From Topomyia yanbarensis (lineage: Eukaryota; Arthropoda; Insecta; Diptera; Culicidae): a DNA stretch of 64,000 nucleotides. This document shows positions 1 to 12,800 of this stretch, in pieces (within the stretch, counting starts at the first letter, position 1; each line of letters opens with the position of its first letter). Under the pieces are notes generated by a model. That model was not told the DNA's origin. It saw nothing but the letters and a program-made list of their open reading frames with translations, and made no database searches. The DNA lies in the NCBI RefSeq assembly GCF_030247195.1, contig NC_080672.1, forward strand, positions 395,329,037 to 395,393,036, read 5' to 3'. The translations under genes and the position numbers were made by a program.

Positions 1-264
1 TTTTTCTTTCAATTACTTTCAATACTAATCCAGCACTTTCGAAGATAGGAAATTTTATAGAATTTTAAATAAAAAAAAACGATTTCATATTGGAGAAATT
101 TGAAGACAACTTCATGACTTCTAATCAAACCATTTAATTGTTTAACTCTTACTAGTCTGATCATATTTTTGTAAAATTAAATTTTAATTTTAATTTTTGA
201 ATTAATCTCGAATTATTTTAGTATATCAAGAGTTTTTGATGACTCATTCGACCAATTGAGCTCT

Positions 265-445
265 CAAATATTTTTGTTTCGATTATAGAAATTTTAACCT
301 TAAGGTCATTCGCTTCTTCATTCAGGCTAGGAATTTTCCTATAAAAAATCTCTATTCCTGTGTGCGGGGTTGGGATTCGAACCCAGGTGAGCTGCGTACA
401 AGGCATTCGATGTACAACTTCCGCTATGCCCGCTCGAGTCTGATC
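265..445 (-). mobile_element. tRNA-derived SINE (Feilai-like)
   Basis: On the minus strand there is an RNA polymerase III promoter: an A box (tagcggaagttg, complement of 415-426) and a B box (ggttcgaatcc, complement of 373-383) about 31 bases apart. The tRNA-like head is followed by a short non-tRNA body and an A-rich end near 265-300. The layout and several words (gttgtacatcgaat, cgcagctcacctgg) match what I recall of the mosquito Feilai SINE family. The name is from memory, but the split promoter is seen directly. The exact ends are not resolved. Confidence 0.75.
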
Positions 446-611
446 TTGTTTCGACGTGAGAATTAGGTTTGTATAAACATAGTTGATATCAAATATGCAG
501 TAGTTTAGAATTTTCGCTATTCTAGTTACCTCATACACAAGATATTGAATTTTAAGTTGCTTGCTCAAATAATTTTTTGTCGAAAAAGTATTTGTCAAAA
601 TTTTAGTCTAT

Positions 612-692
612 GTTAAAAATCCGGGCCTCCTTCAGAATTCCGGGCCCGGGGGGAAACACCCTGGTCCCCCCCCCCCTCTCGGCGGCCCTGTG
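612..692 (-). mobile_element. hAT-like element terminus, one end only
   Basis: Read on the minus strand this stretch starts cagggccgccgagagg and runs into a G tract, the usual look of a hAT-superfamily end. No partner end or 8-bp duplication was found nearby, so this is a truncated piece. It directly abuts the reverse transcriptase relic that follows. Confidence 0.4.
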
Positions 693-1560
693 CAACTACG
701 CTACATCATCATCGGAAGCCGAAATTAACCATGGTGTACCACAGGGTAGTGTACTAGGACCACTTTTGTTTATCCTATACATTAACGGCATGAGAAACAT
801 TTTGGAAAGTGCGGAAATAAACCTGATTGCCGATGACACAGTTTTGTTTATCATCGGTAATAGTTTCGATGAGTGCATCAGGCTAACCTTGAGCTGACGA
901 AGTTTAGTGATTGGTTGAAGTGGAAAAAACTCAAACTGAACATTTCCAAGATCAAATATATGATTGTAACTACGCGGCAGATGAATGCAAGTACTGCAAC
1001 AGTTGAAAAAGATGGACGAGTTGCAACTATCAAATATCTTGGGGTCACATTAGACAAAAAACTAAGTTTTAATGAGCACGTGAACTATACAATCCGGAAA
1101 GCTGCCAGGAAGCTTGGCGTTCTTTGTAGGATTAAAAGGTTTCTCACATTTGACTCAAAGATAACTGTTTACAAGACCAGAATTGATTACTGTGCTTCTA
1201 TTCTGTTCTTAGCATCCAAAAAAACAAACTAGCTCCGCGACATTTGATGCTCCATTGTTTACAATGGATGTCAGTTTAGCAACGTATTGAATATAACACA
1301 CTTGTTTTCATCTTCAGAGTAACAAATGGAATGACGCCGCAGTATCTGTGTAGCACTGTTGTGTACGGAAGAGATGTGCACCGGTATGAAACCAGACAAG
1401 CCGGCAATCTGAGATTGTTGAGCGCGAAGAAATCTTGTATGCAGAACTCCTCATTTTATACAGGCTACAATTTGTTCAACGCATTACCAGAATACGCCAA
1501 GCGGACTAATAACCTAAGATAATTTAAACAGGCCAGCAAGATATTTGTGAAGCAGAGGCC
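693..1560 (+). pseudogene. CR1/L2-like LINE reverse transcriptase, 3' half, broken
   Basis: Reverse transcriptase motifs appear in order: GVPQGSVLGPLLFILYIN (about 740-790), an altered IADD in place of YADD/FADD (about 826-837), then KTKYM-like and YLGVTLDKKLSFNEHV motifs (about 940-1080). The C-terminal half (about 1260-1525) carries the RxxYET, LFNALPEYA and NNLR words typical of the ends of CR1/L2-type pol proteins. At least two frameshifts (near 890 and 1230) and stops break the frame. The N-terminal half and endonuclease are absent, so this is a dead 5'-truncated copy. CR1/L2 rather than Jockey is a judgement from the C-terminal pattern. Confidence 0.7.
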
Positions 1561-2425
1561 TTTGTATTTATAAGAGAGAAGGATGGGCATACACGGAAGT
1601 GAAGTAAGATTGAAGGAATCTCTCATGAGTGAAAAATATTATTGAAAAATATCTGCTCGTAAACCTTCCACACTACAAAAGATGTGCATGGGTGTGAGGT
1701 AGGCCATCCCAGGATAAGCTGGTTAGGTTCAATACAATTGTGTAAATGTCGATTACATTCTTAGAACACCTATATGTAATGGCTCACCATCTACGAGCTA
1801 AATGAGCTACGTGTCGATGCTGAAACACCTGAAACAAAAACAGAAACATCTTCAAACCCAACTCTGCACAATAGGCCTGGCCGTTGTAATATTTGAGACA
1901 TATGAAAATATTCTTCAAATATTAATATTGACAAGAAAAACACTACAGACTAACTGCAGTATTTTTCAGGATACTTTTCAATACTGGCTGTGTAAGGGTT
2001 AGAATAGAATAGAGTAGAATAATCAGCATTAGTTCAATGGTGTCTTCTTGTTAACATATTTTGAAATGCTGGGTGGGTGTATAAGGGGGTTTAAAAACTC
2101 AAAACCCCAGCTTATTTTGGTGTGGGTGAAGGCGATGGAAATGAGAGCTGTGAATTTTTAGAAGATGGGATAGGGTGGTAGTCTGCTGGGGTTGTGATTA
2201 AGAGGGATCGGAGGGGGTTTGAATGGGCGTAGAGAAAGGGTGTTGAGGGGTTGGTTGTGCGATATGGGGAGTAACCCCCCGCCACACACACCTATTAAAA
2301 TTGAGAACACCCACATGTTCCCTACCTGCCGTCAAAATTCAAGTTGGGCACTTTCAAGGAAAAAAAGTTAGTTGAAAAAAGCTTTTCCCTGTGCAAATTG
2401 AATTTTTTTCAGTGCATTTCTATTC
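1561..2425. other. Probable LINE 3' tail, then unique DNA; no gene seen
   Basis: The first 450 bases follow the broken LINE and end in a gttagaatagaatagagtagaataa stretch that could be its simple-repeat tail. From about 2040 the DNA is G-rich (gggtgggtgtataaggg) and then ordinary. No coding frame, RNA gene or element end was recognised. Confidence 0.4.
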
Positions 2426-2429
2426 AGGG

Positions 2430-3230
2430 TTCATAACCCAGAGACCAGAACTCAGAATCCCGAGGAGAGAACCCAGACTCCTAATTCCATAGCCCAGGGT
2501 GCAGAGTCCCGAGGAGAGAGATCAGAATTCAGAGTCGCGAGGCTTCAAACCCAAATACTGGGGCAAGTCTAGAGACCAGAACCCAGAGTTCAGTGTCAAG
2601 AAAGCAGAGTTCAGAGTCCATAGCGCAGCGATCAAAACCCAGAGTTCCGAAGACAGAGCTCAGAGTCTAGAATCTAGAGTCCCGAGTGCTGAGTTCAGAG
2701 TTTAGAACGTAGAGTTCAGGTGCCAGAGCCCAGAGTCCAAACCTAGAGTCCAGAGCCCAGAGACCAGAAACCAGAGTCTAGAGTTCTTATCCCAAAATAC
2801 TGAGCCCAGAGTCCTCAGCACATAATCCAGAGCCAAGAGCCTAAAGTTCAGAGGCCCTAACCCAAAATAGTGAGACCAGAGTTTAGAGTCCAGATTGCAG
2901 AGCTTAGAGTCCAGAATCCAGAGTTCACATTCGATAATCCAGAGTTTAGATTCCATAGCCCAGCGACCAGAACTCAGAGTCCCGAGGAGAGAGCCCAGAG
3001 TTCGAAGTCCAGAATCCAAAGTCCCGAGTGCATAGTCTAGACTTTAGAATCCAGAGTCCACAGTTCAAAGTCCAAAGTCCAGAATCAAGACCCAGAGCCC
3101 ATAGCTCAGAGACCACAGTCTACAGTCTAGAGTCCATAGCACAGAATCTCGAGGCGAGAGCTCAGAATCCAGAGTTAAGAATGCAGGGTACAGAGTGCAC
3201 AGGATAGAGTCGAGAATCCTGGGTCTGATC
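2430..3230. repeat. Degenerate minisatellite, CAGAGTC/CAGAGTT units
   Basis: About 800 bases are made almost wholly of 7-base words close to cagagtc, cagagtt, cagagcc and cagaatc, often pairing into 14-base units. Stops are rare on either strand because of the composition, so the ORFs of 68-105 codons here are by-products. No flanking duplication or element end was identified. Confidence 0.85.
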
Positions 3231-3448
3231 ACCACGATGATGGTGTGATTATAAAAGGGAGGGGAGCCCCCCCCCCTCCTCACCTTTTATAATTCATAGT
3301 CATCATTGATGATGGTTTTCACTGTTTTGAGATAACCGGAAACCGCCATTTTGGTTTTGAAAATGGCGTCAAATGTCCTTATTTGATTCCATCCGAAACC
3401 GGTGTCGGAATGGTTGTGCTGAGGCCGAGGGATCTGCAGGAATTAGGG

Positions 3449-3642
3449 TGTCTCAAAATGACTTCATGTTAAGTCATCAGGCTTACTTCTTACATGAAAG
3501 GTTGGAGTATTTGGACAACTTTCTTCTTTGGAGTGAATTTGCTAAAACGCTTTCACCTGGTGGCGATATTTGATTACGGTGAATTTTTCATTTAAGAAGT
3601 GAGCCCGATGACTTTTTTAACATGATGTCATTTTGGGATGTC
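3449..3642. repeat. Small foldback element or MITE
   Basis: The left arm (3449-3492, tctcaaaatgacttcatg, then ttaagtcatcaggcttac) is the inverted complement of the right arm (3593-3642), apart from a few substitutions and a 3-base indel. The arms are about 45 bases and the spacer about 100. No clear target duplication is visible. Confidence 0.6.
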
Positions 3643-3719
3643 ATTTTGTGTATACAACCGCGCTTGTAAAAAATTAGAACATAAAACTTTAGTGCTTTCA
3701 CTAAATAATACTCGTCTGA

Positions 3720-4712
3720 CGAACTGTTTTTTGACACACACTTTGAAGACTGTATTGAGCCAACATTGACGATTGCCCCTGAGTTCTTTTCAGGTAGTTC
3801 TGATTTTTGGGCATTTGCTCGTAGAATTGTGACAACCGAATCAATCAAATGGGCGATTGAAAGTTTTGCTTCGTATAAGTGTACGGGAAAAGATGGAATC
3901 ATTCCAGTTCTACTTCAAAGAGGATACGAACACTTCAAGCATATTTTGAAATAGTTTTTACTTGTAGTCTTGCAGTCATTGCATGCATTCCATGAGCGTG
4001 GCAGGAAATAACTGTAAAATGCATGTCCAAAGATGTTCGCGTTACTTATGAGAAGGCAACTCAGCATGACCTCCTTCCTTCTCAAATCAGTGGAACGGTC
4101 AATCGACCGCTATATTTGGGATGTTAGTTTGGGCGTGCACCCGCTGCATGCAATGCAACATGCATATCAGCAGGGAAAGTGTACTACTACCCTGTTACAC
4201 AACATTGAAAAAACTTTTCGCAAAAGCAATCAAGTTTGAGAGTTTTTTTTATATTGAAGGTGCTTTTGAAACGTATTCTTTGAATCCATTTTGGAAGCAG
4301 CCCGAGATCATGGAGTACATTCATATACCACGAACTGGATACACGCAATGCTTAGCAACCGACATCTGTGCTCATCGTTAAGACAAGTAGAGATAAGGAA
4401 ACTGAGTGTCTGCGGATGTCCTCAAGGTGGTGTGCTGTCACCACTTCTATGGAACCTTTTCGCCGATGGCTTGTTGAGGAAGCTTAATGAGTTTGGGCTT
4501 CCGATATATGGTTTCACCGAAGATTAATTATATTAACACACTATTGGTTTTGATGCAACAAGCCTTATGTGTTGTTGAGCAATGATGTCTTCATGTTGGA
4601 CTATCAGTTAATCCAACTAAAACATCAATGGTGCTTTTCACGCAACGAGGGATAACAACCGGAGCTCTGCCGTTGCAGTTTTTTAACTATGAAATTATTG
4701 TCGCAGATCAAG
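3720..4712 (+). pseudogene. LOA-clade (Lian-like) LINE reverse transcriptase, 5' part, broken
   Basis: Reverse transcriptase pieces are found in order in several frames: GKDGIIPVLLQRG (about 3880-3925), LKSVERSIDRYI and QHAYQQGKCTTTLLH (about 4085-4205), and GCPQGGVLSPLLWNLFADG (about 4413-4470). GFTED (about 4509-4523) stands where YADD is expected, followed by a KTSMVLFTQR-like block (about 4617-4650). The GCPQGGVLSPLLWNL form is characteristic of LOA elements. Stops and frameshifts are frequent. The element breaks off at 4712 and its RNase H part resumes after 5960, so two pieces of one relic are likely. Roughly 750 bases expected between them are missing. Confidence 0.75.
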
Positions 4713-5960
4713 TGTAACCCGTCAGGGTAACAATTTAGCACCTGGTGGAAATGTATCCTGTTTGTGGATACACTCCGTTGAGCGTATTTGTTTACGTAAA
4801 ATTTTGCTCGCCGCCAGCGATGCCAGATGTTAAGACATGTCTTCATTATGAAGACATTTGAAAGGCTGTGAAGACGGGTTTTTCATTTTGAGGACAAATT
4901 TGTTTCAGTTGTGTGACCGATTTCTGGCAGAAGTCTGGCTCAAAATCTAAAACCGATTCAGAATCCTGGTCGGTGAAGACAAATGAAGACATTTTTTCAT
5001 GAAATGTGAAGACATTTGAAAAATATGCCTGGTATCCCTGATCACCGCTGTTCGGTACCGTTTACATTTAGTTGTAAATTTTTGTTCATTTTCGCGTTTG
5101 TGAACGGTTTTATTCGTGCAGATAGGTTTGATAGTTTTTGTGTTATGTTTGTGAATTAGTAGCATAGGGATTAGATAGGCCACCGCCCTCCTCTTGCTGC
5201 AAAAGTGTTCTGATTATGCTGTACTACAACGATGACAGCTATGCGGCGGTGCGGTTTTTTGGTGTTGAACGATTTGTTTTGGTCGTGAGGAAGGCGGCCA
5301 TCGAGTTTTTGAGAGAAAGTTACGAACTACGGTTGTTATCAGACGTCCGAAATAGAAAATCCTTCTCGGGACAGTTTTCCGCCACTATTGCCAGTGAAGT
5401 CAATTGCGCGCGTGTGACGGCCTGTTCAATCCGTCTAAGAGTGCCGGCCCGTGGTTCGGGCACATGTAAAAGTGGTGTTGGTTCGCCGATGTGGGACAGC
5501 AAACCGCAAAACCAAGGAACCAAATACCAACCGTTCTCGCTATAGAGGATAAGTCAAACGAGCGTAGCTATTGCTAATAGCCAAGGAGAACGAAGCAGGG
5601 TGGACAATTGTTCCCCCTGGGAAGTGCACTGCGGTGACTTCCGGGATCGCTTGCGGCGAGCGAGTCAATCCAGCGATAGTTCGCCATCGTCGCTAGGGAG
5701 GTTTCAACAAAGGAGCCAAGCTCACCTCCCTAGCTAAACGCTACCAGAGCAGCCAACCACATTCTGGGAGAACTCGGCCGTTGTAGTCCCGGCTGGTCGG
5801 AAGAAATCGCTCGCGTTCCCGCCCAGCAGTACTAGATCACCAGCAGCCGCAGTGGAGAGAGTCGGAGGACAATAAAGTCGGTAAACTGTAATTTATTTTG
5901 TTTACCTTTTGTTTATAAGCGGTGGAGCTGGTGTCTATTGTCGTGAAATGGGATTAAACA
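4713..5960. mobile_element. Possible solo LTR inside the LOA relic
   Basis: This 1.25-kb block starts tgtaacccgt, ends ggattaaaca and carries an aataaa signal near 5870, a common pattern for an LTR with TG...CA ends. It lies exactly where the LOA reading is interrupted. No 4-5-bp target duplication is seen (atcaag before, atctc after), and LOA sequence is missing at the site, so a deletion must have followed. No protein was recognised in it. It could instead be another kind of insert. Confidence 0.35.
4815..5040. mobile_element. hAT-like MITE, 226 bp
   Basis: The left end is cagcgatgccag and the right end, inverted, is cagggataccag. Both arms continue with aagacatg/gaagacatt words. The 8 bases outside each end (ctcgccgc and atcaccgc) agree at six positions, as for a decayed hAT-type 8-bp duplication. 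There is no coding capacity. It is nested in the LTR-like block. Confidence 0.55.
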
Positions 5961-6760
5961 ATCTCATTCGCTTGGTAGATACTGTACCGTATTCTAAGCA
6001 GATATCTTTGCAATTTTGTGTGGCGTACAATCGGCACTTCAACAGGGAATGTTCAGTATAAGAATCAATTTTTACTCTGACAGTCAGGCTGCCCTGAAAG
6101 CACTTATTTTGGCTGATTCAAGATCGAAATTAGTAGTCGCCTGTCCAACTCAAATCGAAGAAATTAGCATTTCAATTGCTATCTACCTTCTATGGGGTAT
6201 GTCATTCCGGTATCACTGGAAATGAATGGGTGAACGAATTGGCTAGAGCTGGCTCTGCGACTAACTTCATTGATACAGAACCAATTCTACCACTGTCGAT
6301 AAGTTCAAGATTCGCTCTTGGGCTGCATCCGAACATGCCAATCATTGATGTAGTTTGCCAACTAAGCGTTCAAACAAATGTTTTTCTGTCGGATATGAGT
6401 CCGAAAATGTCAAAAAAATTGTTGCATTTTTTCAAGCAAAATTGCAATATTCCAATCAGGGCACTGACTGGACATTGCATACTCAATTATCACATGGCTA
6501 CTATTCAGCGTGCTGAGTGTAATTCGTGTGATCTTTGTAAATCCCATTGCGGAACTTCATATCATTTGATATGAAACTCCCCTGCAGTAATGCAATTGCG
6601 TATACAGATTTCGAATATCGTTTCAAACCCAGTGTGGTAAAGAGCTATAGAGTTTGCTGGGATGTTCTAAGAACCAAGTGGATTATAAAGAAAATACAGC
6701 TAAATTTTTGCAGTATCGGCGATCGATCTTTTCGCCGAATTTCTGGCGAAAAAGGGTTAT
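5961..6760 (+). pseudogene. LOA-clade LINE RNase H and C-terminal zinc region, broken
   Basis: After HSLGRYCTVF (about 5967-5997) comes an in-frame stop, then ADIFAI and CGVQSALQQG. Next are FYSDSQAALKAL (about 6070-6105, the RNase H DSQAA block), a GITGNEWVNELARAGS block (about 6205-6255, equal to HSGIxGNExADELARxG) and a C-x2-C...HLI zinc-like end near 6520-6570. At least three frame changes occur. This is the 3' continuation of the relic at 3720-4712. The RNase H order and the TGHCxLNxHM block are typical of LOA pol proteins. Confidence 0.75.
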
Positions 6761-9673
6761 AGGCTTCCAAAAAGTCACAGTGAAAGTTTTTAAACCTAAA
6801 TCGGTTTAAGCCGACTTTGAATGACAATGTCGCTCATCGAGAAGCGTCTTTTATTCCTTGGGAGTGATGAATACTTCTATGTTCTCTGAGTCATTATTTT
6901 TCCTTATCCCCAACCTTACCGCAAAGACAAATCACGACAAGGCACAAATCTTCGATCAACATGGGGAACACTACTGATTCCTGAAAACTGAGCCTATTTC
7001 AAACCAGAGAAAGGACGTTTCTCTTTTGCGTTCTAGGCAAAAATAATTGCAAATTCATTTTGTCTAAGCTATTCATTACCGTCTAATTTCCAGTCAACCT
7101 TCAGAAAATCCGCAGCAAACAAAATTATCCCGCAATTTTGAGCCACCAAAATTTTATATAAATGCTGACTTAAGCCTTGGGAGGTGAAAGCGAACCCTTA
7201 TAGGGCTAATTTCTATGGAAGTTGCGCAATTAAATACACACCATACCAATTTCCAGCTTAACCGGAAAGGTTCGATTTTTGACCCTCGGGTCGTCAATTT
7301 ACGCAACAATTTTCTGATTCATTTTTTCATTGGGTGTATATACAAAATCAACTAAAGGCACTATTCTGTTAGATGTTATTCGCTGTTAAATTTTTACTTA
7401 TTTCCGACCTCTCACGCGACCAACCTGTTTCATGATTCCCCTTCCATAAAATAAAAATATACAACACCACTCAGTCAATGGCACGGCACCTGCAAATTGA
7501 ATTAGCGATTACCTCAGCGAAGAAGAATCTTCTGCTCATCTCGAATGTCTTAACCACTTGGCACATTATTGCGATTGATTCTACATACCTACCTACATGC
7601 ACCCCTCACTGAACATGATCATTGATCATCTTCAGACAGCGACGATAAAAATTCTCTGCTTACTCGAGTAACTGCGATGGGGGACGAACAACAAAACCAT
7701 CATCATCATCATCAGCAAGTGATGAACCTTTTCGTCACCGACCTGCCCCGTCGCGGGGCACCACCGACCGACGACAAGGCTCAATCAACCATTGCACGAG
7801 CGCAATGAAAAAGGCACATTTTTGCACTTGACTACCTTCAACCCACAGGCCGCAGCAGCAGCCGACAGCCACCAAAACCGGATTGATGCTGGCTGGCTGA
7901 CTGGATAGTGATCAAACAACAGCTGGTTGGATCTATCCGATGAAGCTGCTGTTTTTTGCTTCTTTTATTAATATATTTCCCCTGAAGGTGCCGCTACCGC
8001 ACCTTACACCTAAATGCACCCCGCCGTCCGAAGAGCTCGATGATGGCGTAACCAGCTTAATACCTTAGCTGATGCTTCCACCTTTACTATAATGATGCAT
8101 GAGTAAATATCTGGCTGGCACAGAAAAAGGTGCCTGGCACTTGAGGAATAATTTGAGGGACAATTATTTTCCGAACGAGTGATCTGTCCATTAATGAAGT
8201 AGGGTACTGCACAGTGAGTTCAGTGGAACGGTTATTCGAGAGAAGCCAAACAGATCTGTTTTTTTAGTAGAAATGTAATAGCAGGTGAGGAAAGTTAAAG
8301 AGTTGACAGCGTTCGATGAATTATATATTAAACATACTCTCGGAAGTAAATTAGAAAATGAAAAGTCAGAACAATTTCGAAGAACTTAATCACAATGATT
8401 CCCCTCAGTGAACCCGATATGACGGTTCTGAGCCTAACGTATAGACATAGACATAGCCATCTTGGAAACTGGCGATGAACACCATAAAAGTAATGTAAAG
8501 TTATCGAGCCGTTTTTGTGTAATGACAGTGTTTAATACACCCAGTAATAATAATTTTTGAAATGGTTATAAATTTAAAAAGTTTAAGAGAAAATAGGAAA
8601 ATTAAAAAAAAAATTGATTGCTGCCATATGTTTGATCAACGATAAAAGTTACAGTGTGTGATATGGATTTTTGGCGGTAATTTTAACCCCCCGGAAGTTG
8701 TGCAGTGCACTAAGTGCACATCGTTATGAAATTCAGGAGAAATCGATTTAGAGCTTCAGGTGATCGCCTAAACGTAGACAATGATGCGACTGCCAGAGGG
8801 TTAGTAATTAATTTATATTACTTGCTATATTTCTCATTTAGAAGAAAATTGGATTGAAACCATTTTATAAAGAAGGGAACAAAAGTTAACTCTAAGTCGA
8901 GGGAGTTGTGTTTCGACTTGTCTCATCAGAATATGGCACTGACTTAGCATCAGGAAGAAATCACAAATAGCACATTGCTATTTAAGATAGCCGGATATGG
9001 GTAATTTTACCCGAAATTGACTCGAGCCCGAACCCATGAGAATCGAGGTGGGTTTAAGTTTTATTATGGGGTAAACGTTGGGTTGGGTTTTTCGAAACAT
9101 TTCGAATTACTTTACTAAGTGTAACTTTCCGTAAATATCGGAATGAAATATATTATTCTCATAGAAGCAATAATGAAGCAAGTACAATTATCCGATTTCA
9201 TATATAAAACTTTGTCAAACGGGTATCATGTGAACGGGACTCCGATAACATTTTGTAGTAGAAGGCTATCATTTTTAAAGTTTCGTTGTGAAAAACATTG
9301 TTGTACCATAAAACGGCGAAAAATTGATTACTTTTTGTGGAGTGTTTCATTCACTCTCAAAGTCCAGATTTTATTTTATAGTTTGAAAACAAGTGGTGGC
9401 AGTAGATTAAAAACGTAAATATTGTTAATTTATCAAAATAAAATATTTTGCTGTAGAATTTCATTCTTGGATTTCGAGGCAACTTCGCAACATATTTTAT
9501 TCGACAAGAGAAATATCATTTCGTAAAATCGAACAATAAAACTGCTGTTACTAAACAAATTGTTCAGTGATAGTGATAGCGTATTAAATCACGACGGTTA
9601 AAAGTGAACATTCAGTCTGCTCCCATCCACCGAAGACACTGGTTACGCAAAGCTCACGAAGCAAACAGAAATA
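6761..9673. other. Intergenic DNA, no gene recognised
   Basis: About 2.9 kb without coding signal. The 7480-8110 part is less AT-rich and has CAG/CAT runs (near 7700 and 7845), so it may be unique host regulatory or intronic DNA, but nothing proves this. A half copy of the short TIR family found complete at 53606-53733 lies at 8684-8734 (taaccccccggaagttg followed by gcagtgcactaagtgcac). Confidence 0.5.
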
Positions 9674-9861
9674 TAGGGTAATTTGGGGAGAGATGCCGCA
9701 CATTTTTGAAAATCGATCCTGCATCAAAGTAAACCATTCAATAATTGATGAAATCATTTTTACCAATGGCGACAAGTTTCTAAAATACTGTGAAATGATT
9801 TTTGTAATGAAAAAAAAAAAAAAATTCACCAAATTTCCATGAACATTTTACCAAAAACCTA

Positions 9862-12800
9862 TTTTAATCCACCTAGCGGTGCGATTGTGCCTTTCTCAAT
9901 CATGAATCACGAGAATGTGTGCGTTGTTTATATTCATTAAAAGCTTTTAAATGCATATATTACATTTTATTATTATACATCACATGACAACTATATACAG
10001 GAAAATACATCATTATTCGAGTTCTAAAATTTTTAAAAAGAAAAAACAGCCACGGTAATATTGAACTGAAAAAAGGTGCAAAATCGGCAAAGTCCCAAAG
10101 AATCGATTTTTATAAAAAAAATAATTTTCGAGATAACATAAAATCTCGACGTTTCATGCATTTTAAAGATGTTTGGCATCAAAAATACGAATTCGATTTC
10201 TGAAATTTCATGTGGTCCCCCCTTTGAAAAAAAATTTGAGTTCCGGCTTATATGGGAATTTCATATGTGACCGGACGGTTTAGTCTATATTTCCGGAACC
10301 ATATAAGCGATCCGTACGAAATTTTATAAACATCTGTGGGGATATTATAGCTATCATTTGGGACTAAGTTTGTGAAAATTGGCCCAACCATTTCCGGGAA
10401 ACTGATGTGAGTTCGTAAATTTTGAAAGATGGCCGCTTTTCCCGGGCACTTCCGGAACCGTCTATGGTGGTTAACGTAGTCAACGAAAGTTTGGTTGGCC
10501 GTCGGTGACCTAGAACAGCAAATTTAAGTTGTTTGAGAGACATTTTAGCGAAATTTTTACCTTTTTTGCTTTCATCGGAGTATCGGTTTGAATCACAATT
10601 TGCTATGTGATCGCACGCCACAACCTGTAACTCCGGAACCGGAAGTCGGATCGGGATGAAATTAAATAGCCATTTACGGGGACGCAATACCTTTCATTTG
10701 AGGTCAAGTTTAGTCGAATCGGTCTAGCCATCTCCGAGAAACCGATGTGACTGTTATTCTGAATTTAGATACTTCCGCCGGGGCTTCCGGAACCGAGGAT
10801 GGTGGCCAATGTGGCCAAATAGACTTTGAATGGATGTTAGTGACCTAATACTACAAATCGAAGCAGTTGTGGTCATATTTTGGAAAATTTTTCACCTTTA
10901 TACATTCATTGCAGAATTTATTAAAATCGACATTTTCTGCGTGTTCGTACTTATCACCCTGTAATTCCGGAACCGGAAGTCGGATCCATTAGAAATTCAA
11001 TAGCAGCCTATGGGAACGTTGCACCTTTCATTTGAGACTAAGTTTGTCAAAATCGGTTCAGCCATCTCTGAGAAAAATGAGTGACATTTTTGGTCACATA
11101 CACACACACATACACACACATACATACATACACACATACATACACACACACAGACATTTGCCGAACTCGACGAACTGAATCGAATGGTATATGTCACTCG
11201 GCCCTCCGGGCCTCCGTTAAAAAGTCGGTTTTCAGAGCAATTGCAATACCTTTCTATTGAGAAAGGCAAAAAGGTGCGAAATCGGCAAAGTCCCAAAAAG
11301 TCGATTTTTATAAAAAAAAATTTTTTCGAGATAACATAAAATCTCGACGTTTCATGCATTTTAAAGATGTTTGGCATCAAAAATACGAATTCGATTTTTG
11401 AAATTTCATGGGGTCCCCCCTTTGAAAAAAAAATTAGAGTTCCGGCTTATATGGGAATTTCATGTGTGACCGGACCGTTCAGTCTATATTTCCGGAACCA
11501 TACAAGCGATCCGTCCGAAATTTTACAGACATCTGCGGGGATAATAGAGCTATCATTTGGGACTAAGTTTGTGAAAATCGGCCCAACCATTTCCGAGAAA
11601 CTGATATGAGTTTGCTAGTTATGAAAGATGGCCGTTTTCCCGGGCACTTCCGGAACCGTATATGGTGGTCAATGTAGTCAACGAAAGTTTGTTTGGCCGT
11701 CGGTGACCTAGAACTGCAAAGTTAAGTTATTTGAGAGACATTTTAGCGAAATTTTTACCTTTTTTGCTTCCATCGGGGTATCGGTTTGAATCACAATTTG
11801 CTATGTGATCGCACGCCACAACCCGTAACTCCGGAACCGGAAATCGGTTGGGGATAAAATTTAATAGCCATTTACGGGGACGCAACATCTTTCATTTGAG
11901 ACTAAGTTTGGTTGATTCGGTCTAGCCACCTCCGAGAAACCGATGTGACTGTTAGTCTGAATTTGGATACTTCCGCCGGGGCTTCCGGAACCGATGATGG
12001 TGGCCAATGTGACCAAAGAGACTTTGAATGGCTGTTAATGACCTAGTACTACAAATCGAAGCAGTTGTGGTCACATTTTGGAAAAATTTTCACCATTATA
12101 CATTCATTGCAGAATTTCTTAAAATCGACATTTTCTGCGTGATCGTACTCATCACCCTGTAATTCTGGAACCGGAAGTCGGATCCATTAGAAATTCAATA
12201 GCAGCCTATGGGAACGTTTCACCTTTCATTTGGGACTAAGTTTGTAAAAATCGGTTCATCCATCTCTGAGAAAAGTGAGTGAGATTGTGTTCGCGTACAC
12301 ACACACAGACGCACATACACACACACATACATACACACACACATACATACACACACAGACATTTGCCGAACTCGACGAACTGAATCGAATGGTATATGTC
12401 ACTCGGCCCTCCGGGCCTCCGTTAAAAAGTCGGTTTTCAGAGCAATTGCAATACCTTTCTATTGAGAAAGGCAAAAAGGTGCGAAATCAGCAAAGTCCCA
12501 AAAAGTCGATTTTTATAAAAAAATATTTTTTCGAGATAACATAAAATCTCGACGTTTCATGTATTTTAAAGATGTTTTGCATCAAAAATACGAATTCGAT
12601 TTCTGAAATTTCATGGGGTCCCCCCTTTGAAAATTTTTTTGAGTTCTGGTTTATATGGGAATTTCATATGTGACCGGACGATTTAGTCTATATTTCCGGA
12701 ACCATATAAGCGATCCGTACGAAATTTTATAGACATCTATGGGGATATTATAGCTATCATTTGGGACTAAGTTTGTGAAAATCGGCCCAAACATTTCAGG

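Noticed and set aside
361..440. A genuine tRNA gene on the minus strand
   Set aside because: A and B boxes are present, but the anticodon arm does not fold as expected and a non-tRNA body with an A-rich end follows, so it is better explained as a SINE.
2430..3230. CRISPR-like array
   Set aside because: Units are contiguous and degenerate without unique spacers, and the DNA is clearly eukaryotic.
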